This document shows, one piece after another, positions 56,466 through 64,000 of a DNA stretch of 64,000 bases. Under the pieces are notes generated by a model that made no database searches, was not told the origin of the DNA, and worked only from the letters and a program-made list of their open reading frames with translations. Both the position numbers and the translations under genes were made by a program. The stretch is from Actinomyces vulturis (GTDB lineage Bacteria > Actinomycetota > Actinomycetes > Actinomycetales > Actinomycetaceae): the NCBI RefSeq assembly GCF_001687305.1, contig NZ_KV700385.1, positions 62,001-126,000 of the forward strand, in the 5' to 3' direction. Position 1 is the stretch's first letter. Each line of letters begins with the position of its first letter.

Positions 56466-59225
56466 ATGTCCCCTCATTCTGTGACTGATTCCTCTGTTCT
56501 CCGCATGGCTAGAGCACCAGAAAGCAGCAGTATCACCATTGGTAATGCGCGATTTACCGTCCTGACAAGTCGACTTATTCGCCTCGAATACTCCCCCGAC
56601 ACCCAGTTCACTGATGCAGCCACACAGATCGTCATCAATCGTGACTTCCCCACCCCAAAATTCACGGTGAGTGAAGGTCCAGACCGTCTCGACATCCTCA
56701 CCGAACATCTCAGCATTACCTACATCCCGTCCCTTGGATTCACGTCCGCAGGTCTGACTGTCTCTCTACGTCAAGCAGCACTGAATCCTCACGGTTCCAC
56801 CTGGCACTGGGGCGATACATGGGATCCAGAAGAAAACTTCGCTACCAATCTTGGTGGCACTACCCGCACCCTCGACGAAGTCGACGGACGCACACAAGTT
56901 GAACCCGGACTCCTCTCTCGCACGGGAATCAGCACACTTGATGACAGCAACTCACTGCTTCTACGCAGCGACGGCCAAGCTCCTGGAGTTCTTCCGCGCC
57001 GTGATGGCGAAACGGGCACCCGCGGCGTCAAGCACCATGCAGAAACGAGAGAAAATCGAAAAGAAGAACACGACGTCGGCACAAAGCAGGAGCACAACGT
57101 CGACCAGAAAGACAAGCGCGTCCTCGGGCACAGTGAATACCACGACGTCTACGTCTTCGGTTACGGACTGGACTACATGCAGGCTCTCCGTGATTTCTTC
57201 ACTCTCACTGGTCCCACGCCCCTTATTCCGCGAGCGCTGCTAGGCACATGGTGGTCGCGGTACCACCCCTACAGCGCGGATGAATATCGCGCACTCATGG
57301 ACCGTTTCGATAGCGAGGACATTCCGATTTCGGTAGCCGTCCTGGACATGGACTGGCACCTGGTAGACATCGACCCGTCACTGGGTACGGGGTGGACCGG
57401 ATACACCTGGAACCGTGAACTATTTCCCGACCCGCCGGCTTTCTTAACAGAATTGCACGAGCGCGGCATGCAAGTGGCCCTCAACGTTCACCCTGCCAGC
57501 GGCATTCGCGCGCACGAAGAGTGCTTCGAAAATGTCTGCGAAGCAATGGGTATCAACCCCGATTCCACAACAGCCATCCCGTGTGATCTGACTAATCCTG
57601 ACTTTGTTCGCGCCTATCTCGAACAGGTCCATCATCCACTTGAAGATCAGGGCGTAGATCTGTGGTGGTTAGACTGGCAACAAGGCACTCACACCACCAT
57701 GACGGGCCTCGATCCCCTGTGGGCGTTGAACGAGATTCACTTCAAGGACTCGGGCCGCAATGACCGACGCCAAGTAACTTTCTCGCGCTATGCCGATCCT
57801 TCAAGTCACCGCACGCCCATTGGGTTCAGTGGTGATACGTATGCGACTTGGGAGTCACTAGACTTCCAGTCGGAGTTCACGGCGATGGCTGCGAACATTG
57901 GTTACTACTGGTGGTCGCATGATGTGGGCGGACACATGTTCGGCCGGCGCGACGATGCCATGGCTGCACGCTGGGTGCAGTTGGGCTGCTTCAGCCCCAT
58001 CACGCGCCTGCACTCCACGCTCAGTGAATTCAATTCCAAGGAACCGTGGCGCTATGGCCGCCAGGCTCATGACGTGATGGCACAGTTCTTGCGTTTCCGT
58101 CACCGGATGGTGCCCAGCATTTACACGTGGTCACGCCGCTGCCACGAAGAAGGTGTAGGGCTGGTCCGCCCGGTGTATCACGACCATCCTGCACAGTTGC
58201 CGGCCTACGAGTGGCCGAACACGGTAATGTTCGGTGACCTCCTCGTGGTGCCCTTTACCCATCCACTCGATCCTGAGAGTGGACTGGGCCGTGAATGCGT
58301 GTGGCTGCCCGGCGGCCAGTGGTGGGATTTAGCTACCTCTCGCCAATACTCCTCCCCCAGCGCTGATGCTCGCGTTCCCGGAAGCGGTGCAGCATTCGGC
58401 GTGAATCAGGGTGATGGACGGAGCATTGAAATGTTCCGCCCGCTTGAGCAGATCGGCGTGCTGGCCAAGGCTGGGCAGATTCTTGTTCTTGCTAGCGATC
58501 TTCATGAGGCTGCTGGTGAGAATCCGCGTGCGTTGACTGTGCTCTTGGTTCCTGGCGAAGAAGGGAGCGTTAGCGAGTTTGTTCTCGCTGAGGACGACGG
58601 CGGGCCAGACGGCAGCGCTGCTGTGTTCACTACTCTGCGCGCTTACTGGGGCAGTGATAAGGTGCGCCTCGATTGGAGGGGCGAGGGCGCAGACGGCGTG
58701 GTGCCAGAAAACCGTGACCTCACCATCGAGGTCCTTGGACATATGCCAGGCGATGTATTGATCGATTCACTGGCGAATATCGACGACTCGGACTCAAAGG
58801 CAAGTACTGACGCTAATGAGGGACTGGGACGGGCACAACACAGCACTGACACGCATCAAAGCGCTCAAGCATTCAGGACACCGAGTGATAGTAACGACTT
58901 TGTGATGGCTGCTCAGGCAACTGTGACGCGGATCGATGGCGATGGATATGTGCTTGGAGCGCGCGGCAGGGTGGAGTTCGGCTCTGTCAGCATGTTGCCT
59001 GGCGAGGGTGGAAGCATCATCCTGTCAGGGCTTACTTCGTGCGCACCAAAGCCTCTTGAGCACATTCATGACATTCTTGAGCGTGCTCAAATCGATTACC
59101 TGCTCAAGGATCGTATCTGGGCCACCTGCACCAAGGGCTTATCCCCTCTAGAAACTATCGCCGATCTGCGAACGATGGACATCCAGCCCGATCTCCTTGG
59201 CGCAATCGTGGAGGTTCTTGGCTGA
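56466..59225 (+). CDS. Glycoside hydrolase family 31 alpha-glucosidase
   Basis: The 919-residue protein, without a signal peptide, probably cleaves alpha-glucosides or alpha-glucan ends in the cytoplasm. ATG 56466 follows AAGGAG at 6 nt. It has an N-terminal beta domain and the GH31 barrel with LLGTWWSRYHPYS, VLDMDWHLVDI, the nucleophile in LWWLDWQQG, the acid/base in GFSGDTYATW and YYWWSHDVGGH. C-terminal beta domains follow. Two stretches look inserted: a charged, Lys/Glu/Asp-rich segment of about 40 residues (around 185-220, between PRRDGETG and YVFGYG) and a Ser/Asp/Gln-rich segment of about 35 residues near 775-815. The exact sugar specificity is not readable. The context is storage-glucan and hexose use. 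Confidence 0.9.
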   Translation: MSPHSVTDSSVLRMARAPESSSITIGNARFTVLTSRLIRLEYSPDTQFTDAATQIVINRDFPTPKFTVSEGPDRLDILTEHLSITYIPSLGFTSAGLTVSLRQAALNPHGSTWHWGDTWDPEENFATNLGGTTRTLDEVDGRTQVEPGLLSRTGISTLDDSNSLLLRSDGQAPGVLPRRDGETGTRGVKHHAETRENRKEEHDVGTKQEHNVDQKDKRVLGHSEYHDVYVFGYGLDYMQALRDFFTLTGPTPLIPRALLGTWWSRYHPYSADEYRALMDRFDSEDIPISVAVLDMDWHLVDIDPSLGTGWTGYTWNRELFPDPPAFLTELHERGMQVALNVHPASGIRAHEECFENVCEAMGINPDSTTAIPCDLTNPDFVRAYLEQVHHPLEDQGVDLWWLDWQQGTHTTMTGLDPLWALNEIHFKDSGRNDRRQVTFSRYADPSSHRTPIGFSGDTYATWESLDFQSEFTAMAANIGYYWWSHDVGGHMFGRRDDAMAARWVQLGCFSPITRLHSTLSEFNSKEPWRYGRQAHDVMAQFLRFRHRMVPSIYTWSRRCHEEGVGLVRPVYHDHPAQLPAYEWPNTVMFGDLLVVPFTHPLDPESGLGRECVWLPGGQWWDLATSRQYSSPSADARVPGSGAAFGVNQGDGRSIEMFRPLEQIGVLAKAGQILVLASDLHEAAGENPRALTVLLVPGEEGSVSEFVLAEDDGGPDGSAAVFTTLRAYWGSDKVRLDWRGEGADGVVPENRDLTIEVLGHMPGDVLIDSLANIDDSDSKASTDANEGLGRAQHSTDTHQSAQAFRTPSDSNDFVMAAQATVTRIDGDGYVLGARGRVEFGSVSMLPGEGGSIILSGLTSCAPKPLEHIHDILERAQIDYLLKDRIWATCTKGLSPLETIADLRTMDIQPDLLGAIVEVLG

Positions 59226-59342
59226 CCATTTCTCAAGCGAAGAATGACTTCCTTCTGGGACAAAAGATGACACCAAAAAAGGGCTAAGCGACTTATGAAT
59301 GAGTCGTCACTAACTCTGTTTCGACCCCCATCTAGTTTACTG

Positions 59343-60188
59343 CTACTGGCGGCGGACCGGGTGGGCACCGTAGACGCCTAGAATGTGCACGTAGTCGCTG
59401 AAGAAGTCCAGTTCTTCAAGGGCACGGGCGACGGCAGCGTCGTGGGGGTGCCCGTCAATTTCAGCTAGGAACTGGGTAGAGGCAAATGCACCTTCCACCA
59501 TGTAACTCTCCAGTTTGGTCATGTTCACGCCGTTAGTGGCGAATCCGCCCAATGCCTTGTAGAGGGCTGAGGGGATGTTGCGGACCTTAAATACGAAGGT
59601 GGTCACGGGATCGGGGTGATCGTCATCGACCCAACTCTGGGTAGGGCTGAGAACTACGAAACGTGTGGTGTTCGCGCTAGAGTCCTCGACGCTCTTTTCC
59701 AGCACGTTCAAGCCGTACAACTCTGCGGCTGCCGGCGGGGCAATCGCTGCCATAGTAGGCGCGCCCATCTGAGCCACTTCACGGGCTGCTCCTGCCGTAT
59801 CGGCGCACACGTGAGAACGTAAGTGACGGGAGGTAATGAGGTTCTGGCACTGGCCCAGCGCATGAACGTGAGAACGTACGTCCGTAATCTCATCAATACA
59901 CACACCGGGTAGTGCCATAAGGTCGAAAGTGATGGGGTGGAAGTATTCGCTGATGATGTGCATGCCGCTACCAGGCAGTAACTGATGAATATCAGCGACG
60001 CGACCGGCAAGAGAGTTATCAATGGGGATCACGGCCATATCAGCATCCCCGTTATTCACAGCAAAAAAGACGTCAGCGAAAGACACACAAGGCACGTAGG
60101 TAGCCTCAGGATAGAGGCGAGTACAAACATAATGGGAGTTGGATGCTTCCTCACCCTGGTAAGCAATACGTAGCGTCTTCTCGCTCAT
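59343..60188 (-). CDS. pheA: Prephenate dehydratase
   Basis: This enzyme converts prephenate to phenylpyruvate in phenylalanine synthesis. ATG 60188 is chosen because AGAGGG lies 4-5 nt upstream and the protein then begins with the family start LRIAYQGEEASNSH; the frame is open to 60389. The 281-residue protein has the catalytic domain (AVIPIDNSLAGRV, MAAIAPPAAAELYGL, and TRFVVLSP containing the catalytic Thr-Arg-Phe) and a C-terminal ACT domain (VRNIPSALYKALGGFATNGVNMTKLES...) for allosteric control by phenylalanine. No chorismate mutase domain is fused. It is divergent from the TSUP permease gene and convergent with GH31. Confidence 0.94.
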   Translation of the reverse strand: MSEKTLRIAYQGEEASNSHYVCTRLYPEATYVPCVSFADVFFAVNNGDADMAVIPIDNSLAGRVADIHQLLPGSGMHIISEYFHPITFDLMALPGVCIDEITDVRSHVHALGQCQNLITSRHLRSHVCADTAGAAREVAQMGAPTMAAIAPPAAAELYGLNVLEKSVEDSSANTTRFVVLSPTQSWVDDDHPDPVTTFVFKVRNIPSALYKALGGFATNGVNMTKLESYMVEGAFASTQFLAEIDGHPHDAAVARALEELDFFSDYVHILGVYGAHPVRRQ

Positions 60189-60454
60189 GGGTCCCTCTCG
60201 TGCTGGTGGCTCTTCGCCACCTACGCGATTCTCCTCGTCTCCCATTCTCGTCACGTTCTCATGAGTGACGGCGCCACACCATCCAGTCAGATGAGGCAGT
60301 ACAAGAACACGACCGTGCGGCGTCGTAGAGGAGAAAACACGACGGTGGTGGTGCCGTGTTAACGTGCTACACCCTACGCCACTTGGCAAGGCGACTACAC
60401 TGGCCTAGGACGTTTCGTCGCTATTCTCACCACACCATTACGGATGACTTCTTC

Positions 60455-61171
60455 ATGACTATCGCGATTATTGCCAGCATCATTGCCCTAGGGGCTGTGA
60501 TTCAGCGCGTCGCGGGCACAGGCTTTGGCCTCATTGCCGTGCCGGTTCTGGCCCTCTTTATGGGGCCGAAGGTGGCGATCCCGTTTGCCATCATTATTGG
60601 CACGGTGAATGTGCTTATCGTATTGGCTCAAACATGGCGCTACACCTCAGTTAAACGTGCGGCCATCATGTCGATTGCCTCGCTGATTGGCATTATTCCG
60701 GGTGTCATGCTGGTGCATGCCGTGTCGTCGGCGATTCTTAATATATGGATCGGTGCGCTCATTCTTCTGGCGCTGACCATCACCATGTCCACACCGAAGG
60801 CGCAATTACCTGACACTCCTCCCCTGTGGGGCATCACTGGCGTACTCATGGGCCTAACGAACTCCACCGCGGGTATGGGCGGGCCAGCCATCATCGTATA
60901 TTCAGCAGCAGCTCGTTGGCCTCACAAAATGTTCGTGGCCACTAGTCAGGTTATTTTTACTGTCGCTGGCTTGGCTTCTCTTGCTGGTCTCGGTGTGCAG
61001 GGGGTCCACAGTTCTGAGCTCATTGCTGGCTTTAGTGGTTTGGCTGTGGGCGCGTGGCTTGGAGCTCGACTAGCAAAGAAAATACCGGATCATTGGGGTC
61101 GGAAAGCGACTATTACTTTGGCCGCATTGGGTGCTGTAAGCACAATTATTCGCGGCGTCATATCCCTATAG
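60455..61171 (+). CDS. TSUP (TauE/SafE) family permease
   Basis: The 238-residue protein has about eight hydrophobic helices. It contains the repeated TSUP features GAVIQRVAGTGFGLIAVPVLAL in the first half and LMGLTNSTAGMGGPAIIVYSAA in the second. The family exports sulfite, sulfoacetate or related organosulfur anions; the substrate here is not known. ATG 60455 is taken as the start because the sequence becomes hydrophobic directly after it; the frame is open to 60356 with a charged, unlikely extension. There is no strong Shine-Dalgarno sequence. Confidence 0.85.
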   Translation: MTIAIIASIIALGAVIQRVAGTGFGLIAVPVLALFMGPKVAIPFAIIIGTVNVLIVLAQTWRYTSVKRAAIMSIASLIGIIPGVMLVHAVSSAILNIWIGALILLALTITMSTPKAQLPDTPPLWGITGVLMGLTNSTAGMGGPAIIVYSAAARWPHKMFVATSQVIFTVAGLASLAGLGVQGVHSSELIAGFSGLAVGAWLGARLAKKIPDHWGRKATITLAALGAVSTIIRGVISL

Positions 61172-61592
61172 ATTCTGAGAAGTAAGGGCCCATTGCATCC
61201 CAAAGAGGATCAGGTGCCCCCGTTTTCATTCCTCTGCAATAACAGAGTTTTTAGTTCACAAGAGCAATATATACATCGATCAATACCCATCTTTTCCATA
61301 GCAATTTTTCCTAGACGGCTTCCCCTATAAGTTCTCAATCACTACTGTGCCGCCACAAATTTAAGTAAGTATTCCCCTTGATTAAGTTCATACCTTTGCA
61401 TTTGTTACATGAGAATACTTCTCATGAGTTGTTCATTCCTCTTTTCTTCATGTCATCAGCCATTAATTCGTTAAGAATTAAATCCGTCCCAACCGCAAAT
61501 GCCACATTGCCATACACCTTGTTTCTATCCGTGAGGACAGATACTCTCAACAGTGATCACCATCACCAGTCCACCTATACGTCAGGACACCC
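61172..61592 (+). other. AT-rich intergenic region upstream of the wall-anchored nucleotidase
   Basis: These 421 bp are AT-rich and contain no gene I can support; a 72-codon frame at 61378-61596 has no start signal and overlaps the next gene's start. The nucleotidase Shine-Dalgarno AGGA lies at 61583-61586. Its promoter is presumably here, but I cannot place it. Confidence 0.4.
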
Positions 61593-63908
61593 ATGAAACG
61601 ATCACTGTCCCAATCCATGCTGGGAATTGGCGCTCTAGCAGCACTGATTTTCTCCCCGATTTCCGCCGCAGCCTTCGCCACTGACAATGCGGCTGAGGCT
61701 CAGCCCACCGAATCTGCTCAGGCCACTGCTCCAGAAGGAACTGGCGAAGCAGCCACCGAGGATGACCAAAATCTTGTCACCTTGAATCTTTACAACCTCA
61801 CCGACGTTCACGGCCACATTTCTCAGGTCACTGATCGCAAGGACAAGACCAAAATTAAGGAAGCCGGCCTTGCCGCAGTGGGCTGCTACCTCAATGAAGC
61901 ACGTAAGGCGAACCCGAACTCTGCGTTCACCCTCCTGGGTGACAACGTGGGAGCCTCCCCCTACACCTCTGGGGTTCTTTACGACAACCCCACCATTGCC
62001 GCCCTAAATCTGCTCAATCCTGTGGCATCCACCCTAGGTAACCATGAGTTAGATCTTGGCCAAGATGCATTCAAGGCACGTATTGACGGCACGTCCACAA
62101 CAATCAATGGACAAGAAGTACAGTTCACCAAGGTAGGTTTCCCCTATCTTGCAGCAAACGTCACCGGGATGGGTGATTATCTCAAGTCTGACGTGATCTG
62201 GACCTCTCCCAGCGGCGTCAAGGTCGCCTACATTGGAGCTATCGCCCAAGATGTTCCCTACAAGCTCAGCCCCGGCACCACGGCAGGTCTAGAGTTCCTT
62301 AATCCCATCGCGATTGCTGATGAACGCGCTAAGGAACTAAAAGAAAGCGGTCAGGCTGACGTTGTCATTCTCATGCTTGATGATGATGTGAAGAACAATT
62401 ATCCCCTCGTTGGCCCTCACATCGATGGCCTCATGGGCGGTGACACCCACGTTCCTTACTCCTTCTCTTGGGTCCAGGGCGCTGCAGGTACCTACCTATC
62501 AGCTGATGCTTCTGGCTCTTACACGGATAACCTGGCCAACCTCGTCATTACCTATGACCGTATTGCCAAGAAAGTTGTTCATTCTGAGGTCCAGTTGATT
62601 CCTGCTGGAACCGTCGCTGAGTGTGGTCAAGATCCAGCAATCGCCAAGATTGTTGCTGATGCAGAAGAAGAAGCCAAAATTGCCGGTGAAAAGGTTGTGG
62701 CCACCGGCTATGACCAGCCCTTCAACCGCGGTATCTTCGGCGATGCTGGCCCTGGTTCTAACCGTGGTACCGAATCCACCCTAGGCGATCTTGCTGCTGA
62801 TGCCATGCGCGCCAGGATTCTTGGCCCCGATCACCAGCCCGTGGACATCGGCGTCATCAATGCTGGTGGTCTACGTGAGGATTTGATTCCTAACACTGAT
62901 GGTTCCCTTACCTACGCCCAGACCTACCAGGTTATGCCTTTCTCCAACGAACTGGGCTATGTGAGCATCACCGGTTCCCAGTTCAAGGAAGCTCTCGAAC
63001 AGCAGTGGAAGACTGATCTGAACTCTCAGAACTCCCGCCCTATGCTCAAGTTGGGCCTGTCCTCGAATGTTCGTTACACCTACGATCCTGCCCTGCCCCT
63101 GGGTGAGCGTATTACCTCCGTCATGGTCAACGATGAGCCTCTGGATATGGATCGCACCTACACCGTCGGTTCTGTCACCTTCCTGCTTGATGGTGGCGAT
63201 GGTTTCACTGCGCTGACCGCTAATGGTCCTGCCGTCACCAACGGCGATCTGGACCGCGATGCTTTCAATGCTTACCTGGCTACCTTAGATAATCACGAGC
63301 CTCGCACCCTCAAGGCTTCTGTGGGCGTCACCTTGCCTGAGGGCACTGTTCCTACCGACGGCGAGTTCGCCGTTGCTCTGCGCGGCCTGTCCTTCACTGA
63401 AGGGCCCGGTCAGGCAGAAACAGTAACCCTGACTCTGGGCAACGCCATCACGAAGGCTGATGTGGACAACTCCATTGCTGACGATAATGCCAACAATGAG
63501 AACGCCATCATCACCACCGATGGCGCCGGTCAGGCTCAGTTCACCCTGAATACGAGGCAGGTTTGTGGCACGGATACCGGTAGTCAGACCTACAAGGTTC
63601 ACGTCGCCAACAAGTTTGGTGAACTGGTGACCGCTGATCAGGGTTTGACTGTCACGGTCGAATGTCCCGCCCCGCTTTCTGGGCCCATCGCTGCTCCGAC
63701 CGCTGAACCCACTCAGAGCGCTGCTCCTGCCCCTGGCGACAACGGGAAAGATAGCAAGAGTGACAAGAATAAGAAGAAGACTAGTAGGGGCTCTCAGAAT
63801 CTCGCCACCACTGGTGCTCCGGCGGACACAGCATTGCTGCTCAGCCTGTCCATTCTCAGCGTAGGTGGCACGATAATTGCTGTTTCTCGCAAGTGCAGCA
63901 GCGTCTGA
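61593..63908 (+). CDS. Cell-wall-anchored 5'-nucleotidase / metallophosphoesterase (UshA family, LATTG sorting signal)
   Basis: The 771-residue surface enzyme probably hydrolyses nucleotides or cyclic nucleotides outside the cell to salvage nucleosides and phosphate. A signal peptide (MKRSLSQSMLGIGALAALIF..., ending AAAFA) precedes an acidic linker. The calcineurin-like metal site is visible as LTDVHGH, LGDNVGA, STLGNHELD and MGGDTHVPY. The C-terminal 5'-nucleotidase domain has STLGDLAADAMRAR, VINAGGLRED and YTVGSVTFLLDGGDGF. A second linker with a Lys/Ser-rich patch leads to LATTG, a hydrophobic helix and a terminal RK, a class E sortase-type signal. The start follows AGGA at 6 nt. Confidence 0.92.
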   Translation: MKRSLSQSMLGIGALAALIFSPISAAAFATDNAAEAQPTESAQATAPEGTGEAATEDDQNLVTLNLYNLTDVHGHISQVTDRKDKTKIKEAGLAAVGCYLNEARKANPNSAFTLLGDNVGASPYTSGVLYDNPTIAALNLLNPVASTLGNHELDLGQDAFKARIDGTSTTINGQEVQFTKVGFPYLAANVTGMGDYLKSDVIWTSPSGVKVAYIGAIAQDVPYKLSPGTTAGLEFLNPIAIADERAKELKESGQADVVILMLDDDVKNNYPLVGPHIDGLMGGDTHVPYSFSWVQGAAGTYLSADASGSYTDNLANLVITYDRIAKKVVHSEVQLIPAGTVAECGQDPAIAKIVADAEEEAKIAGEKVVATGYDQPFNRGIFGDAGPGSNRGTESTLGDLAADAMRARILGPDHQPVDIGVINAGGLREDLIPNTDGSLTYAQTYQVMPFSNELGYVSITGSQFKEALEQQWKTDLNSQNSRPMLKLGLSSNVRYTYDPALPLGERITSVMVNDEPLDMDRTYTVGSVTFLLDGGDGFTALTANGPAVTNGDLDRDAFNAYLATLDNHEPRTLKASVGVTLPEGTVPTDGEFAVALRGLSFTEGPGQAETVTLTLGNAITKADVDNSIADDNANNENAIITTDGAGQAQFTLNTRQVCGTDTGSQTYKVHVANKFGELVTADQGLTVTVECPAPLSGPIAAPTAEPTQSAAPAPGDNGKDSKSDKNKKKTSRGSQNLATTGAPADTALLLSLSILSVGGTIIAVSRKCSSV

Positions 63909-64000
63909 TGCGCTGTATGCACTCGTCAGTCACAGCGCCCATTTGGGCACTCCTCCTCAATAGTTAATGAGGTAAGCAAACACTGACGGCAGTGACTATA

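Noticed and set aside
61378-61596. A 72-codon frame upstream of the nucleotidase
   Set aside because: It overlaps the well-supported start of the next gene, lacks start signals and has no recognisable features.

Overview
The window is a contiguous piece of an actinobacterial chromosome with moderate GC. Gene content and order point to the Actinomycetaceae or a close relative. Markers for this are the GlgE/TreS/maltokinase/GlgB alpha-glucan genes, a NudC-UvrD2 pair, an IscS-MnmA-EtfBA block, the sucC-sucD-DUF6350-purN-purH order, a DivIVA-like polar protein, a DUF3017 protein, Tat-exported proteins with an SRRT...KGAAW signal, and two surface proteins ending in LAxTG sorting signals. The species cannot be fixed from the sequence alone. 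I see no tRNA, rRNA, CRISPR array, transposase or phage gene.

Layout. 0-7 kb: the N-terminal part of uvrD2 (cut by the window edge) and nudC on the minus strand; divergently iscS, mnmA, etfB and etfA. 6.8-24.5 kb: storage-glucan metabolism, with glgX, the GlgE-TreS-maltokinase set, glgB and glgP. This block is interrupted by trpS and a cell-wall-anchored TAP-type peptidase. 24.7-25.6 kb: a lone AT-rich family 2 glycosyltransferase that looks acquired. 25.9-33.7 kb: a thioredoxin-TPR protein, an unrecognised lipoprotein/membrane-protein pair, a DivIVA-like coiled-coil protein, a YtrA-type GntR regulator, an alpha/beta hydrolase and small conserved proteins. 33.7-37.7 kb: a ChvE-GguA-GguB monosaccharide ABC transporter, whose promoter contains a near match to a DasR-type operator. 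38-40.6 kb: malate dehydrogenase and a dicarboxylate/amino-acid symporter. 40.8-43.2 kb: two related, unrecognised Tat-exported proteins in an AT-richer stretch. 43.3-46.6 kb: hydrolase, DUF3017 protein, MauE-thioredoxin fusion and DMT transporter. 46.8-53 kb: purH, a DUF6350-PurN fusion, sucD and sucC. 53.4-64 kb: a two-domain phosphofructokinase, a pyrimidine-rich minisatellite, a GH31 alpha-glucosidase, prephenate dehydratase, a TSUP permease and a wall-anchored 5'-nucleotidase.

How the genes fit together. TreS and maltokinase convert trehalose/maltose to maltose 1-phosphate, GlgE polymerises it, GlgB branches the glucan, and GlgP and GlgX take it apart; GH31 and phosphofructokinase feed the resulting hexoses into glycolysis. 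IscS supplies the sulfur used by MnmA. Succinyl-CoA synthetase, malate dehydrogenase and the dicarboxylate symporter belong to C4 acid metabolism.

The most interesting points are: (i) many genes lack a Shine-Dalgarno sequence but carry a TANNNT box exactly 6-7 nt before the start codon, implying widespread leaderless transcription, including a possible 17-codon mini-gene; (ii) a membrane DUF6350 protein fused in frame to PurN, with a possible internal start; (iii) the two Tat-exported paralogues sharing a C-terminal cysteine motif; (iv) a 127-bp pyrimidine-rich tandem repeat; (v) a dre-like operator placed inside a promoter; (vi) low-complexity insertions in several otherwise conserved enzymes.
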